Origin: Bacteroidota bacterium
GTDB taxonomy: Bacteria > Bacteroidota > Bacteroidia > AKYH767-A > 2013-40CM-41-45
Direction: 5' to 3'
NCBI GenBank assembly: GCA_016713765.1
Contig: JADJON010000001.1
Span: 1,922,001 to 1,986,000 of the forward strand
DNA length: 64,000 nt
The translations under genes were made by a program, and so were the position numbers. Positions 35,436 to 45,029 of the stretch are shown in pieces. The notes under the pieces were generated by a model that worked only from the letters and a program-made list of their open reading frames with translations, was not told where the DNA came from and did no database searches. Position 1 is the first letter of the stretch. The number at the start of each line of letters is the position of its first letter.

Positions 35436-36749
35436 TCAGCGGTTGTACCAGTTGATCACGTTTTTCACGGGCTCGGTGCTGGTGATCGTTCCGGTCACGG
35501 AAAGGTCGATGTCGGAAAGAAGTTTCACCTCCAGCGAATCGATCAGGTAGATCAACTGGCTATCACTATCCCGGACCATGCGATCACCGGAAAGGGAGGA
35601 TTCCTGTTGAAGGGTAAGCGCAGTAGGATCGAAGCGATAGATGCCCTGGTTGGTGAGCAATCGGGCGTTGGCACCGAGCGGGCCCGGCACCACTTCCAGT
35701 AATTGTAAACCGGGGTTGGCGATCAGTTCATTCGCGACATTCGTCGTAAAGTAATAGCGCGCGACGCTAAGGGCGCCATCGGTGCGTGTTCCAAAGAGAT
35801 AGATATCGTTGTTTACACCCGGCAACATGCCGGTGACCCGCATATCCAGTGTGCATTCGGATCGGGATGCACCGGACGGGTAATTGATCACAAACAGTTT
35901 TTCCGTGGCGGGTAAGTCCAGGTGCGCATAGGCGTAGATGTAATTCCCCGCGCGCAGCATGTTCCTATAATCATAGTCCAACGGTTGGGAAGCGGAGCGG
36001 AATGTCTCGTTCCCGTTGCTGTCGTATCCCCGCAAGGTGGATTGATAGAAGGATAGGAAGTGCGTACCGTCCTGAAAGTCCGCAAAGGAGAAGGAGGGGA
36101 CCGGAGCTGCCTGTTCGCCGTTGATCGTGCGGAGTACAGTGCCGTCGGAGATTTTAAAAAAAGTCGAGGAAACGGTACGACGGGCGATGAGAAACGTGCC
36201 GGTTGCATTTTGTAAGGTGCTGCCAACGTAGTCGCCCGACATTTCCCGGAAATGCGAAAGATTGAGCGACGCGTCAGCCATCCAAAGCCGGGTCCGGCTG
36301 CTGTCGGGGCGGGTCAGCAATAGCGTGCCGAGTTTCCGTTTGGGGACCGCAACCAGGTTGATGGGCACACTGGAACTCCCCGAATTGTCGGAAGTGCTCA
36401 CCTTGACTTCCAACCTGTACGTCCCGCTGCTCAGCAACGTATCGGTTATCCGGTAATTGAATTCGAGGGCGTTCCGGGTATTGATGACATAATTGTAATT
36501 CGGCGGAACAACCAGGGCGCCGGAGGATTCGTCTTTGAGAAACAAGTAGACCGAGGCTGGCCCGTCATCCGGCACTTTTGCGGTGACGATGATGCGGATC
36601 GTGTCTTCCAATACGCGAAAGGAAGTGCCGGCGGACGGACTTAGTATATTGACGGGTATCGGCGCTTCGTCATCATCGTCTTTCTTACAGCCAAGGCTGA
36701 ACGAAAGAAATCCAAGAATTAAAGCACCGATTATCCTGACTCTACTCAT
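35436..36749 (-). CDS. Hypothetical lipoprotein with Ig-like and propeller-like parts
   Basis: 437 residues from the ATG at 36749 (MSRVRIIGALILGFLSFSLG then lipobox Cys and KKDDDD). The region to about residue 130 looks Ig-like (NILSPSAGTSFRVLEDTIRI). The rest has repeated beta segments (GTLLLTRPDS, FLSFYQSTLRGYDSNGNE, DIYLFGTRTDG) suggesting a beta-propeller. No family is recognised. It is probably anchored in the outer membrane, and the Asp-rich stretch after Cys is compatible with a surface-lipoprotein export signal. Confidence 0.8.
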   Translation of the reverse strand: MSRVRIIGALILGFLSFSLGCKKDDDDEAPIPVNILSPSAGTSFRVLEDTIRIIVTAKVPDDGPASVYLFLKDESSGALVVPPNYNYVINTRNALEFNYRITDTLLSSGTYRLEVKVSTSDNSGSSSVPINLVAVPKRKLGTLLLTRPDSSRTRLWMADASLNLSHFREMSGDYVGSTLQNATGTFLIARRTVSSTFFKISDGTVLRTINGEQAAPVPSFSFADFQDGTHFLSFYQSTLRGYDSNGNETFRSASQPLDYDYRNMLRAGNYIYAYAHLDLPATEKLFVINYPSGASRSECTLDMRVTGMLPGVNNDIYLFGTRTDGALSVARYYFTTNVANELIANPGLQLLEVVPGPLGANARLLTNQGIYRFDPTALTLQQESSLSGDRMVRDSDSQLIYLIDSLEVKLLSDIDLSVTGTITSTEPVKNVINWYNR

Positions 36750-36902
36750 TGAATTGATTGTCTGTAAACTGTGTGTGGTCAAAGGTAGGAAAGTTATAAA
36801 CAGACTTGCCCTCCCGATGCTGATTCATTAGCTTCGTCCCCCTTTTGAAAAAGCGCTACCGATAACGGAAGCGGAATCCGAAAGCTTATCTTTGATAGGA
36901 CC

Positions 36903-38450
36903 ATGATCGAGCCGGGAGAACCCACCCAAAGCGGCGATACGACGATTCGTCGGCGTACCGGAAGCAAGACTTCCGCGGTTACGGCTTTGCAGGCACAGCA
37001 ATTCGGAAAACTCCCGCCGCAGGCGGTTGAGTTGGAGGAAGCGGTGCTGGGAGCGCTCATGTTGGAGAAGGACGCGTTGACCTCGGTCATCGACATTCTT
37101 CATCCGGATTCCTTCTACAAGGACAGCCACAAACTGATCTTCCAGGCGATCCGACGTTTGTTTGAACGTTCGGAGCCGATCGATATCCTGACGGTCAGCA
37201 ACGAATTGAAGCGAAGCGGCGAACTGGACCTGGTTGGCGGCCCGTACGTCATCACACAACTGACCAACCGTGTCGCTTCCGCAGCCAACATCGAATACCA
37301 TGCGCGGATCATCCTGCAGAAGCACATTCAGCGTGAACTGATCCGCATTTCTTCCGAGACCATCCGGGATGCCTACGAGGATACCACGGACGTATTCCAC
37401 TTGCTGGATCGTGCGGAAAAGAACCTGTTCGACATCGCCCAGGGCAACATCCGCCGGAATTTCCAGGAAATGAGCGCCATGGTCAGTGAGGCAACTCGTC
37501 TGATCGAAGCTGCTAAAAAGCACGGTACGGGTATCACCGGCGTCGAGAGCGGCTTTACCGATCTGGACCGACTGACATCCGGCTGGCAGAAATCCGATCT
37601 GATCATCCTGGCGGCCCGCCCGGCCATGGGTAAGACGGCTTTCGTCTTGTCTCTTGCACGCAACGCGGCCATCCAGTTCAACAAACCGATCGCCGTCTTC
37701 TCGCTGGAAATGTCGTCCATCCAGTTGGTCCAGCGGATGATCTCTTCCGAGACCGGTATTCCGTCGGATAAACTCCGAAAGGGTACCCTGGACGAAACGG
37801 AGTGGCAAAAGCTCGTATCGATGACCGGCCGGCTGTCCGAATCACCGATCTTCATTGACGATACGCCCGCGCTTTCGGTCTTCGATCTTCGTTCGAAATG
37901 TCGTCGTCTCAAAGCGATGCACGATGTGCAGATGATCATCATCGATTACCTGCAGTTGATGCGTGCCGATGTGGAGAACAAAGGCGGCAACCGGGAACAG
38001 GAGATCAGCACCATTTCGCGTTCACTCAAGGCGATCGCAAAAGAACTCAACGTACCGATCATCGCGCTCTCGCAGTTGAGTCGTGCGGTGGAGACCCGCG
38101 GAGGGTCGAAGCGCCCGCAGCTCAGCGACCTGCGCGAATCGGGCGCTATCGAACAGGACGCCGATATGGTCATGTTCATCTATCGTCCGGAGTACTACGG
38201 CTTGACGCACGACGAAGACAACAACCCGACGACGGGGGTGGCGGAGATCATCGTCGCCAAGCACCGAAACGGCGCGACCGATACCGTGAAGCTGCGCTTT
38301 GTGGACCGGTTGGCCAAGTTCACCGATCTCGATCAACGCGATTTCGGCGACAGCAGTCCCGCGCCGAGTGGAAGCGTGGTGGATTACCAGAGCAACCGGA
38401 TCATCGTGGGGTCACGGATGAACGATATGCCGGAAGAGCCGCCCTTCTGA
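36903..38450 (+). CDS. dnaB: Replicative DNA helicase
   Basis: 515 residues. The N-terminal helical domain (about 30-135: LPPQAVELEEAVLGALMLEK) is followed by the RecA-fold ATPase: Walker A AARPAMGKTAFVLS, Walker B MIIIDYLQLMRA, LSQLSRAVETRGGSKRPQLS and DADMVMFIYRPEYYG. There is no intein. It unwinds DNA at the replication fork as a hexamer. TATCTTTG at 36887-36894 is a consensus -7 box nine bases before the ATG. A weak hairpin (ACGCC/GGCGT, 38483-38498) follows the gene. Confidence 0.98.
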   Translation: MIEPGEPTQSGDTTIRRRTGSKTSAVTALQAQQFGKLPPQAVELEEAVLGALMLEKDALTSVIDILHPDSFYKDSHKLIFQAIRRLFERSEPIDILTVSNELKRSGELDLVGGPYVITQLTNRVASAANIEYHARIILQKHIQRELIRISSETIRDAYEDTTDVFHLLDRAEKNLFDIAQGNIRRNFQEMSAMVSEATRLIEAAKKHGTGITGVESGFTDLDRLTSGWQKSDLIILAARPAMGKTAFVLSLARNAAIQFNKPIAVFSLEMSSIQLVQRMISSETGIPSDKLRKGTLDETEWQKLVSMTGRLSESPIFIDDTPALSVFDLRSKCRRLKAMHDVQMIIIDYLQLMRADVENKGGNREQEISTISRSLKAIAKELNVPIIALSQLSRAVETRGGSKRPQLSDLRESGAIEQDADMVMFIYRPEYYGLTHDEDNNPTTGVAEIIVAKHRNGATDTVKLRFVDRLAKFTDLDQRDFGDSSPAPSGSVVDYQSNRIIVGSRMNDMPEEPPF

Positions 38451-38507
38451 TAAATTCTGATTGTTTACCGGACGTCACCCGAACGCCTCTTTTGGCGTGA
38501 GGATAAT

Positions 38508-40304
38508 TCAATTCAGGTGCTCTTCCAGCAACTGACTTTCGTAGAGGTCGTAATAGGCTCCGCGTTTTTTCAGCAGGCTTTCGTGCGTCCCTTCTTCCAG
38601 GATCTTACCGTTGTCCAGGACCAGGATGTGATCGGCATTCCTTACCGTGCTTACGCGATGGGAGATGAACAGGGTGGTCCGGTCTTTCATCACATCGCGC
38701 AGGTTACGGAGGATCCTTTCTTCCGTTTGGGTATCGACCGCGCTGAGGCAATCGTCGAATACGAGGATCTTGGGTTCACGAATGATCGCACGGGCGATGG
38801 AGACCCGTTGCTTTTGACCGCCTGACAAGGTGAGGCCGCGTTCGCCGAGCATGGTTTCGAACCGGTCGGGAAACTCCAGGATGTTTTCTTCCACGGCAGC
38901 GTTGCGTGCGGCGGTTTCCACACGACGACGTGTTTCGACCGGATCTTCGTTTCCTTCCAATCCGAACGAGATGTTGTTGGCAATCGTGTCGCTGAAAAGA
39001 AACACGTCTTGCGGCACGTAGCCGATCTGCCGGCGTAGTGCGTCCAACGGCCATGCGCGCAGGTCGGTATCGTCGATCAGGATGCTCCCCTTCGAAGGAT
39101 CGTAGAGTCGAGCAAGCAGGTTGGCAATGGTGGACTTACCGCTACCGGTCTTGCCGAGAATAGCCAGCGATCGACCGGGCGCTACGGTGAAACTCACGTC
39201 TTGCAAAGCCTGGACGCCGGAATCCGGATAGACGAACGAAACGTTTCTGAACGTGATCGCGCCTTTCATTTCGCGTGGTTCCGTAACCGTACTCACGATC
39301 TCCGGTTTTTGCAACATGAATTCGTTGAGTCGGGTCTGTGAAGCCGCAGCGCGTTGCACCAGCGAGGTCACCCATCCCAGTGAAGCCACCGGCCAGGTCA
39401 GCATGTTGACGTAGATGATGAATTCGGCAATGTTTCCGGTTGTCGCCCTTCCGGCGATTACCTCGCGACCACCGACGTAAATGACCAATAGCGTGCTCAA
39501 GCCCACCAGCAAGAGCATGAGTGGAAAAAACATCGCATTCACCCGCACGAGGTGCATGTTGTGCCGCAGGTATGCGTCACTTTCGTTACGAAAGGTCTCG
39601 ACGGATGATTTTTCCCGTACGAATGATTTGAGTACCCGAATTCCACTGAACGCTTCCTGCACGAACGTACTCAGCCTGCTTTGTTGTGTCTGTACCTCTT
39701 CGCTGCGGCGGTTCATGATGTCGCTGACGAAGTAGATGCTCAGCGAAAGCAGCGGGAGGGGAGCCACGACATAGAGGGTCAGCGTATGATTCACGTGCCA
39801 CATACTGATGATCACGAGCACGAACATGACAATGAGGTTGATCGCGTACATGACCGCAGGTCCGACATACATACGCACCCGGCTGACATCTTCGCTGATC
39901 CGGTTCATCAGGTCACCGGTATTGTTGCGGCGATAGAAGGAGAGCGAGAGCCGTTGATAGTGGTCGAACACTTCGTTCTTCAGGTCGTACTCAATGTGCC
40001 TGGACATGACAATGATGGTCTGGCGCATCAGGAACATGAGGGCGCCCCGGAGCAGCGCCACGCCCAGAATCAACAGAAAGAACCGGAAGACCTGACCGGT
40101 AACCGTATCCAATACCTCGCTTCTTCCGCTGGCATCCAGGGATTCCACCTGATGAAGCGCTCCCGTCACCTCATCCAGGGTCTTTCGCACCACCTGGGCA
40201 GGGTAGATTGCCCCGAAATTTTGCAGAATAACGAATACGATTCCTGCCAGGAGGAACTTCCGGTACTTCCAGAAGTACTTGTTCAGATAGCTTAATGACA
40301 ACAT
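38508..40304 (-). CDS. ABC exporter, fused permease and ATPase
   Basis: 598 residues. Six membrane helices in the first 320 residues, then the ATPase: Walker A ILGKTGSGKSTIANLLA, signature LSGGQKQRVSIARA, Walker B ILVFDDCLSAVDTQTE and switch His in FISHRVSTV. The residue after the Walker B Asp is Asp (FDD) instead of the usual catalytic Glu; this is also seen in YheH/YheI-like half-transporters that work as heterodimers. No second half-transporter gene is in the window. Substrate unknown; drug or lipid export is typical. Confidence 0.94.
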   Translation of the reverse strand: MLSLSYLNKYFWKYRKFLLAGIVFVILQNFGAIYPAQVVRKTLDEVTGALHQVESLDASGRSEVLDTVTGQVFRFFLLILGVALLRGALMFLMRQTIIVMSRHIEYDLKNEVFDHYQRLSLSFYRRNNTGDLMNRISEDVSRVRMYVGPAVMYAINLIVMFVLVIISMWHVNHTLTLYVVAPLPLLSLSIYFVSDIMNRRSEEVQTQQSRLSTFVQEAFSGIRVLKSFVREKSSVETFRNESDAYLRHNMHLVRVNAMFFPLMLLLVGLSTLLVIYVGGREVIAGRATTGNIAEFIIYVNMLTWPVASLGWVTSLVQRAAASQTRLNEFMLQKPEIVSTVTEPREMKGAITFRNVSFVYPDSGVQALQDVSFTVAPGRSLAILGKTGSGKSTIANLLARLYDPSKGSILIDDTDLRAWPLDALRRQIGYVPQDVFLFSDTIANNISFGLEGNEDPVETRRRVETAARNAAVEENILEFPDRFETMLGERGLTLSGGQKQRVSIARAIIREPKILVFDDCLSAVDTQTEERILRNLRDVMKDRTTLFISHRVSTVRNADHILVLDNGKILEEGTHESLLKKRGAYYDLYESQLLEEHLN

Positions 40305-40324
40305 TATCAGGCAGAAAGGTGTGT

Positions 40325-40356
40325 CTTGGCGGCCTAAAAAAATAACCCTAACTTTG
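40325..40356 (+). promoter_or_regulatory. Probable promoter of the leucine dehydrogenase gene
   Basis: CTTG at 40325-40328, 20 bases, then TAACTTTG at 40349-40356. The -7 box is perfect and the -33 box has one mismatch. The ATG is at 40409. Confidence 0.6.
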
Positions 40357-40408
40357 CGGCGCCGTTTTTCTCGTACGGCTGGACAAAGTTAATTAAGAAC
40401 GTTTCCCG

Positions 40409-41509
40409 ATGCTTGATGTGAAAGAGGTAAAAGGCACCCAAACGGGTTCTGGTTTGATTTTCGGTCATCCATCCTTTGCCGACCACGAACAAGTCGTTTT
40501 TTGCTACGACAAAAACACCGGACTCAAGGCGATCATCGCCATCCACGATACGACCCTCGGACCTGCCCTTGGCGGAACCCGGATGTGGAACTATCAGTCG
40601 GAGGCAGAAGCGCTTAACGATGTGCTGCGCCTGTCGCGCGGCATGACCTACAAGGCTGCAATCAGTGGTTTAGGTCTCGGTGGCGGAAAGGCTGTGATCT
40701 TTGGTGACAGCAAGACCCAGAAAACGCCGGAACTGTTCCGCAGATACGGGGAGTTCATTGAGACCCTTTCCGGTAAATACATCACCGCGGAAGACGTCGG
40801 CACCAGCACCTCGGATATGGTGTTCATCCACGAGCGTACCAAGCACGTGACCGGACTTCCGGAGAATCTTGGTGGTGGCGGTGACCCTTCGCCCGTAACC
40901 GCATTTGGCGTTTACATGGGCATGAAAGCTTCCGCCAAGCAGCAGTTCGGATCCGAGCAACTGAACGGTAAGCGCGTAATGGTACAGGGTGTCGGACACG
41001 TGGGACAGAACCTCGTGCGACTGCTGACCGAAGAGGGCGCCATCGTTACCGTGAGCGATATCAACCAGGAGAACCTCAACGCCGTAGCCAAGCAATATGG
41101 CGCTTCGATCGTCGCGCCGGATAAGGTGTACGAGCAGGCTGTCGATATCTATGCTCCCTGCGCGCTCGGCGCCACCCTGAATACCGAAAACATCGGACGA
41201 TTGAAGTGTGCCGTAGTAGCCGGTGCGGCCAATAACCAGTTGGCCGACGAGAACGAACATGGCCGGATGCTGTTGGAGAAGGGTATCCTGTATGCCCCCG
41301 ACTTCCTCATCAATGCCGGGGGACTGATCAACGTCTATTCGGAATTGAAGGGTTACAACCGTGAACAAGCCATGGAGCATACCCGTAAGATCTACGATAC
41401 CACGTTGGAGATCTTTGCCAAGGCGGAGGCGGAAAGCCTCACCACCATCCAGGCCGCGAAGGCGATTGTCGAGGAGCGCCTGGCTTCCGCCCGCCAGGTT
41501 AAAGCCTGA
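40409..41509 (+). CDS. Leucine dehydrogenase (Glu/Leu/Phe/Val dehydrogenase family)
   Basis: 366 residues. GPALGGTRMW and SGLGLGGGKAVIFGD hold the substrate-binding and catalytic lysines; ITAEDVGTSTSDM has the catalytic Asp; VQGVGHVGQNLVRLL is the Rossmann nucleotide-binding loop. Length and motifs fit leucine dehydrogenase, though phenylalanine or valine as substrate cannot be excluded. It deaminates branched-chain amino acids with NAD. It precedes nusB with a 61-base gap and could be cotranscribed with that run. Confidence 0.92.
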   Translation: MLDVKEVKGTQTGSGLIFGHPSFADHEQVVFCYDKNTGLKAIIAIHDTTLGPALGGTRMWNYQSEAEALNDVLRLSRGMTYKAAISGLGLGGGKAVIFGDSKTQKTPELFRRYGEFIETLSGKYITAEDVGTSTSDMVFIHERTKHVTGLPENLGGGGDPSPVTAFGVYMGMKASAKQQFGSEQLNGKRVMVQGVGHVGQNLVRLLTEEGAIVTVSDINQENLNAVAKQYGASIVAPDKVYEQAVDIYAPCALGATLNTENIGRLKCAVVAGAANNQLADENEHGRMLLEKGILYAPDFLINAGGLINVYSELKGYNREQAMEHTRKIYDTTLEIFAKAEAESLTTIQAAKAIVEERLASARQVKA

Positions 41510-41570
41510 TCCCAGTAGTTACCGAGTGCCTTTGCGGATGCAGGTCCGCCAGAACGTTCTTTATCGATCC

Positions 41571-42503
41571 ATGCTCAGCCGACGCCAACTCCGAGTCAAA
41601 GTATTACAAGCCTTGTATGCCTACTTCCAGGCCGATAAGAGTGACCTGGCAGTTGCAGGCCGTGAGTTGTTCCGTTCGATCGAGAAGGTGCACGAGTTGT
41701 ATATCTACCTGCTCTCCCTGTTGCGTGAATTGGCGGATTCCGATCAGGCCGATGCCGACGACCTCCACCTGAAGTTTTTCCCGAAGGCGGAGGAAGTGAA
41801 TGCCAAGCACCGCTTGTTCAACATCCGGTTCATCCAGGCCATGGTCGCTTCCAGGGATTTTGAGCTGTTTACCCGTCGCTATCATACTTCCTGGCAGAAA
41901 GACCTGGACCTTGTCCGCAAGCTTTTCCTGGAGATCAAAAAGTCGGAGGAGTACCGGAACTTTCTGCTCGACGATCAGGCCAACGAGCGGGATTTCCTTC
42001 TGCTGATCATGACCCGCTTTCTCGAACCGAACGAGACCCTGGAGCATCATGTGGAGGAGGAGAATATCTTCTGGCAGGAGGACTTCAGTTTCGTTTGCCA
42101 TATCATTAACCGGACGATCCGCACCTTCTATGATGCAGGGCGCCTGGAGTTGATGCCCGTATACAAAGACGAAGCGGACGACAAGGACTTCGTCCGTCAG
42201 TTGTTCGAACAAACCATCCTCAACAATCGCGAGTATGAGGCCGCGGTCAGTAAGCGCACCCAAAACTGGGACGTGGAGCGGATCGCCATGATGGATATCC
42301 TCTTGTTGAAAATGGCTCTGGCAGAGTTGGTGCATTTTCCCGGAATTCCGGTGAAAGTGTCGATCAACGAATACATTGAGATCTCGAAGGATTTCAGTAC
42401 GCCGAAAAGCAAGCAATTCATCAACGGGATCATTGATAAACTCGCTGCCGATTACAAAGCGGATGGAAAAATCGTGAAGACCGGACGCGGGTTGCTGGAG
42501 TAA
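41571..42503 (+). CDS. nusB: Transcription antitermination factor NusB, long form
   Basis: 310 residues from the ATG at 41571 (MLSRRQLRVKVLQALYAYFQ). The C-terminal 130 residues (SKRTQNWDVERIAMMDILLL, then VKVSINEYIEISKDFSTPKS) are the canonical NusB fold; the N-terminal 170 residues are an additional helical half, which is normal for Bacteroidota NusB. It works with NusE at boxA RNA in rRNA antitermination. Longer frames starting at 41361 overlap the leucine dehydrogenase gene and were rejected. Confidence 0.95.
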   Translation: MLSRRQLRVKVLQALYAYFQADKSDLAVAGRELFRSIEKVHELYIYLLSLLRELADSDQADADDLHLKFFPKAEEVNAKHRLFNIRFIQAMVASRDFELFTRRYHTSWQKDLDLVRKLFLEIKKSEEYRNFLLDDQANERDFLLLIMTRFLEPNETLEHHVEEENIFWQEDFSFVCHIINRTIRTFYDAGRLELMPVYKDEADDKDFVRQLFEQTILNNREYEAAVSKRTQNWDVERIAMMDILLLKMALAELVHFPGIPVKVSINEYIEISKDFSTPKSKQFINGIIDKLAADYKADGKIVKTGRGLLE

Positions 42504-42544
42504 CAGGAACAGCCGCTATTTTTGTTGTGTCAATCACTGCTACC

Positions 42545-43012
42545 ATGAGAAAGTTCACCTGCACCTTCGCCATCCTGCTGCTGATCGCCTCGTCCTGCAA
42601 ACAGGCCGACAACAATCCGGTAAAGCCACCGGATGCGATTTCCACCGAAGTCGTTACGAATCCCGCTTCGGCATCCGGGACGAATTCCAAGAAAGGTGTT
42701 CCGGAGTTCAAGTTCGAGCAGGAAACCTGGGACTTCGGTCAGATCACCGAAGGGGAGAAGATCTCGTTTGCCTATCAGTTTACCAATGTCGGAAATGCCG
42801 AATTGGTCATCCGGGCGGCGAATGGCAGTTGTGGTTGTACGGTACCCGAATTCCCGAAGGATCCGATCCCGGCCGGCGGTAAAGGGATCATCAATGTGAC
42901 CTTTGACAGTAACGGAAAAACCGGCATGCAGCATAAGACCGTTACCCTGATTTCCAATACAATTCCCAATACCAAAGTGATTAACGTAACCGGGGAAGTC
43001 CTGCCCAAGTGA
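42545..43012 (+). CDS. DUF1573 lipoprotein
   Basis: 155 residues from the ATG at 42545. Signal peptide with lipobox (FAILLLIASSC), then a linker and one DUF1573 Ig-like domain (about 60-155) with the motif FAYQFTNVGNAELVI and NGSCGCTVPEFPKDPI. TATTTTTG at 42517-42524 is a good -7 box. It lies between nusB and yajC as in many Bacteroidota genomes. Function unknown. Confidence 0.93.
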   Translation: MRKFTCTFAILLLIASSCKQADNNPVKPPDAISTEVVTNPASASGTNSKKGVPEFKFEQETWDFGQITEGEKISFAYQFTNVGNAELVIRAANGSCGCTVPEFPKDPIPAGGKGIINVTFDSNGKTGMQHKTVTLISNTIPNTKVINVTGEVLPK

Positions 43013-43061
43013 TCAAAGAAACATTCTGACCGAAACAAATTCCTTAAAAGAAACTTCACTC

Positions 43062-43379
43062 ATGAACCTCGTACTCCTCCAATCCCAACAGAACGGCGCG
43101 CTGATGCAGATGCTGTTCCTGGTTGGTATCATTGTCGTTTTCTATTTCTTCATGATCCGTCCGCAGATGCGTAAGCAGAAGACGGAGCAGGAATTCCGGA
43201 ACTCTTTGCAGAAAGGCGCCAAAGTCGTCACCATCGGGGGCATTCATGGTCGTATCGTGGAAGTAGCTGACCGCACCTTTATGGTAGAGATTGACAACAA
43301 TGTCCGCGTACGGGTAGAGCGATCAGCCATTTCAGCCGAAGCAACGAAGGCACTCGATCAACCGGCTCCTGCCAAGTGA
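43062..43379 (+). CDS. yajC: Preprotein translocase accessory subunit YajC
   Basis: 105 residues with one membrane helix (about 17-38, MLFLVGIIVVFYFFMIRPQM), the family hallmark RPQMRKQK, and a small cytoplasmic beta domain (GAKVVTIGGIHGRIVEV). It associates with SecDF. It is part of the nusB-yajC-ybbR-coaE run and is followed by a terminator. Confidence 0.97.
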   Translation: MNLVLLQSQQNGALMQMLFLVGIIVVFYFFMIRPQMRKQKTEQEFRNSLQKGAKVVTIGGIHGRIVEVADRTFMVEIDNNVRVRVERSAISAEATKALDQPAPAK

Positions 43380-43386
43380 TTTCAAG

Positions 43387-43409
43387 ACCGCCGAAAGGCG
43401 GTTTTTTTG
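43387..43409 (+). terminator. Terminator after yajC
   Basis: ACCGCC (43387-43392), GAAA loop, GGCGGT (43397-43402), then a run of seven T in total. Confidence 0.9.
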
Positions 43410-43435
43410 TTATTTTACGGGAGTAATTTCCATTC

Positions 43436-44413
43436 GTGAAAGACCCACAACCCGGAACTTCTGTTCGACCTGGCGCGAACAAGCGGATATCGATCATACT
43501 GGCATGTTTCGGTATCGCTACTTTGTTTTGGTTGCTGATCGCCTTGTCACACGATTATGCAGCCACCATTACCTTTCCTGTTCGTTATATCAATCTACCC
43601 GATCGAAAGGTCGTCATGAACGAATTACCGGAGAAGGTATCGATCACGCTTCGAACCAGTGGCTTTCGGATTCTTTCGTACGAATTCAGCAGTAAACGTT
43701 CACCCATTGAAATCGATGTGGCTTCCAAACTCGGAGGCAAGGGAGGAAGAACGGATGCCCTGGCGCTGGCAACGCGTATGTTTCAACCCGATTTCACCCG
43801 GCAACTCGGGACGCAGGTCAGCTTGCAGGCCTATGAACCGGATTCGATCGTGTTCTATTTCAGCGACCAGCAAACCGTGCGATTGCCGGTACAGGTACCC
43901 TTGACCATCAAGCTGGCCAGGCAGTTCGACACCACAGGATCGCTATCGATCCGCCCCGATTCTGTCACCGTGACGGGTCCACCCAGTCTGATCCGTCACC
44001 TGAAGGGTATCAGCACCCTTCCGCTTGACCTGCGCGATCTCAGGAGTCCGGTCAATACCAAACTTCGGTTACAGGAGAATCGATTGTTGACGTTCAGCGA
44101 TTCAGTCGTTCATGTCCGACTTCCGGTGGAAGAATTGACCGAAGCGAAGCTGGAGGTTCCGGTGCGCACGATCAATACGCCCGCTACCTATATCCTCAAG
44201 ACCTTTCCGGACAAGATCAACCTCCGGCTTCAGGTTCCGCTCAGTCATTACCGAGAAGTGCAGGCAGCCGATTTCGATGTGGTGGTCGACGGAGCCCGAT
44301 TACTGACGGATAAGCCCCAGCGCTTATCCGTCAAGGTGATCTCCGCGCCATCCTGGGCACGATCGATCCTGCCGGAGCCCGGCCAGGTAGACTATATACT
44401 GCGAAAGGAATGA
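43436..44413 (+). CDS. YbbR-like (CdaR-type) membrane protein
   Basis: 325 residues with a GTG start at 43436. One N-terminal membrane helix (ISIILACFGIATLFWLLIAL, about 19-38) is followed by extracytoplasmic YbbR-type beta repeats (VRYINLPDRKVVMNELPEKV, LPVQVPLTIKLARQFDTTGS, LEVPVRTINTPATYIL). In Firmicutes the family regulates diadenylate cyclase; no such enzyme is nearby, so that role is not assumed. It overlaps coaE by four bases (ATGA), indicating translational coupling. Confidence 0.88.
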   Translation: MKDPQPGTSVRPGANKRISIILACFGIATLFWLLIALSHDYAATITFPVRYINLPDRKVVMNELPEKVSITLRTSGFRILSYEFSSKRSPIEIDVASKLGGKGGRTDALALATRMFQPDFTRQLGTQVSLQAYEPDSIVFYFSDQQTVRLPVQVPLTIKLARQFDTTGSLSIRPDSVTVTGPPSLIRHLKGISTLPLDLRDLRSPVNTKLRLQENRLLTFSDSVVHVRLPVEELTEAKLEVPVRTINTPATYILKTFPDKINLRLQVPLSHYREVQAADFDVVVDGARLLTDKPQRLSVKVISAPSWARSILPEPGQVDYILRKE

Positions 44414-45021
44414 TGATCGTTGGTGTCACCGGTGGAATCGGCAGCGGTAAGACGACTGTTTGCAAAGTGTTTCGCGCACTGGGCATACCCGTCTATGACG
44501 CCGACCAGGCGGCGAAGGAACTCTACGACCGTGACCCGGAGCTGATGCGCTCCGTCCGCGACGCGTTTGGAGATACCATCCTCGATCCGGAAGGGAAACT
44601 CGACCGGAAGAAGCTGGCTGAACTGGTATTCGCGGATCCGGAGAAATTACAAGTACTCAACTCGCTGGTACATCCCCGTGTACGGGCGGATTTTCGAAAA
44701 TGGGTCAAACTTCAGACTCATGCGCCCTATGTCATCCGGGAAGCGGCTATCCTGTTCGAAAGCGGTACCCATAAGGACTGCGATAAGGTGATCACGGTGA
44801 CAGCTCCTGTCGAGCTACGGATGCAACGTGTAAGACAGCGTGACCAACGATCGGAGGAGGAGATCCGGCGCATGATGGAACGGCAATGGAGTGACGAAGA
44901 GAAGATACGTCGTTCCGACGCGGTGCTGGTGAACGATGAGCGCGATCTGCTGGTGCCCCGCATCGTCGCCCTGCATCAGGAGTTCCTGCAACTGGCTCAG
45001 CCCAACTTGTCCGCACAATAA
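44410..45021 (+). CDS. coaE: Dephospho-CoA kinase
   Basis: 203 residues. P-loop VTGGIGSGKTTVCKVF, then the substrate motif VYDADQAAKELY, and RADFRKWV, YVIREAAILFESG and RQWSDEEK-type lid residues. It performs the last step of coenzyme A synthesis. The start overlaps the stop of the YbbR gene. Confidence 0.97.
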   Translation: MMIVGVTGGIGSGKTTVCKVFRALGIPVYDADQAAKELYDRDPELMRSVRDAFGDTILDPEGKLDRKKLAELVFADPEKLQVLNSLVHPRVRADFRKWVKLQTHAPYVIREAAILFESGTHKDCDKVITVTAPVELRMQRVRQRDQRSEEEIRRMMERQWSDEEKIRRSDAVLVNDERDLLVPRIVALHQEFLQLAQPNLSAQ

Positions 45022-45029
45022 AGTCGACG

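Noticed and set aside
41361..41570. N-terminal extension of NusB
   Set aside because: It overlaps the leucine dehydrogenase coding region in another frame, and NusB similarity starts at 41571.
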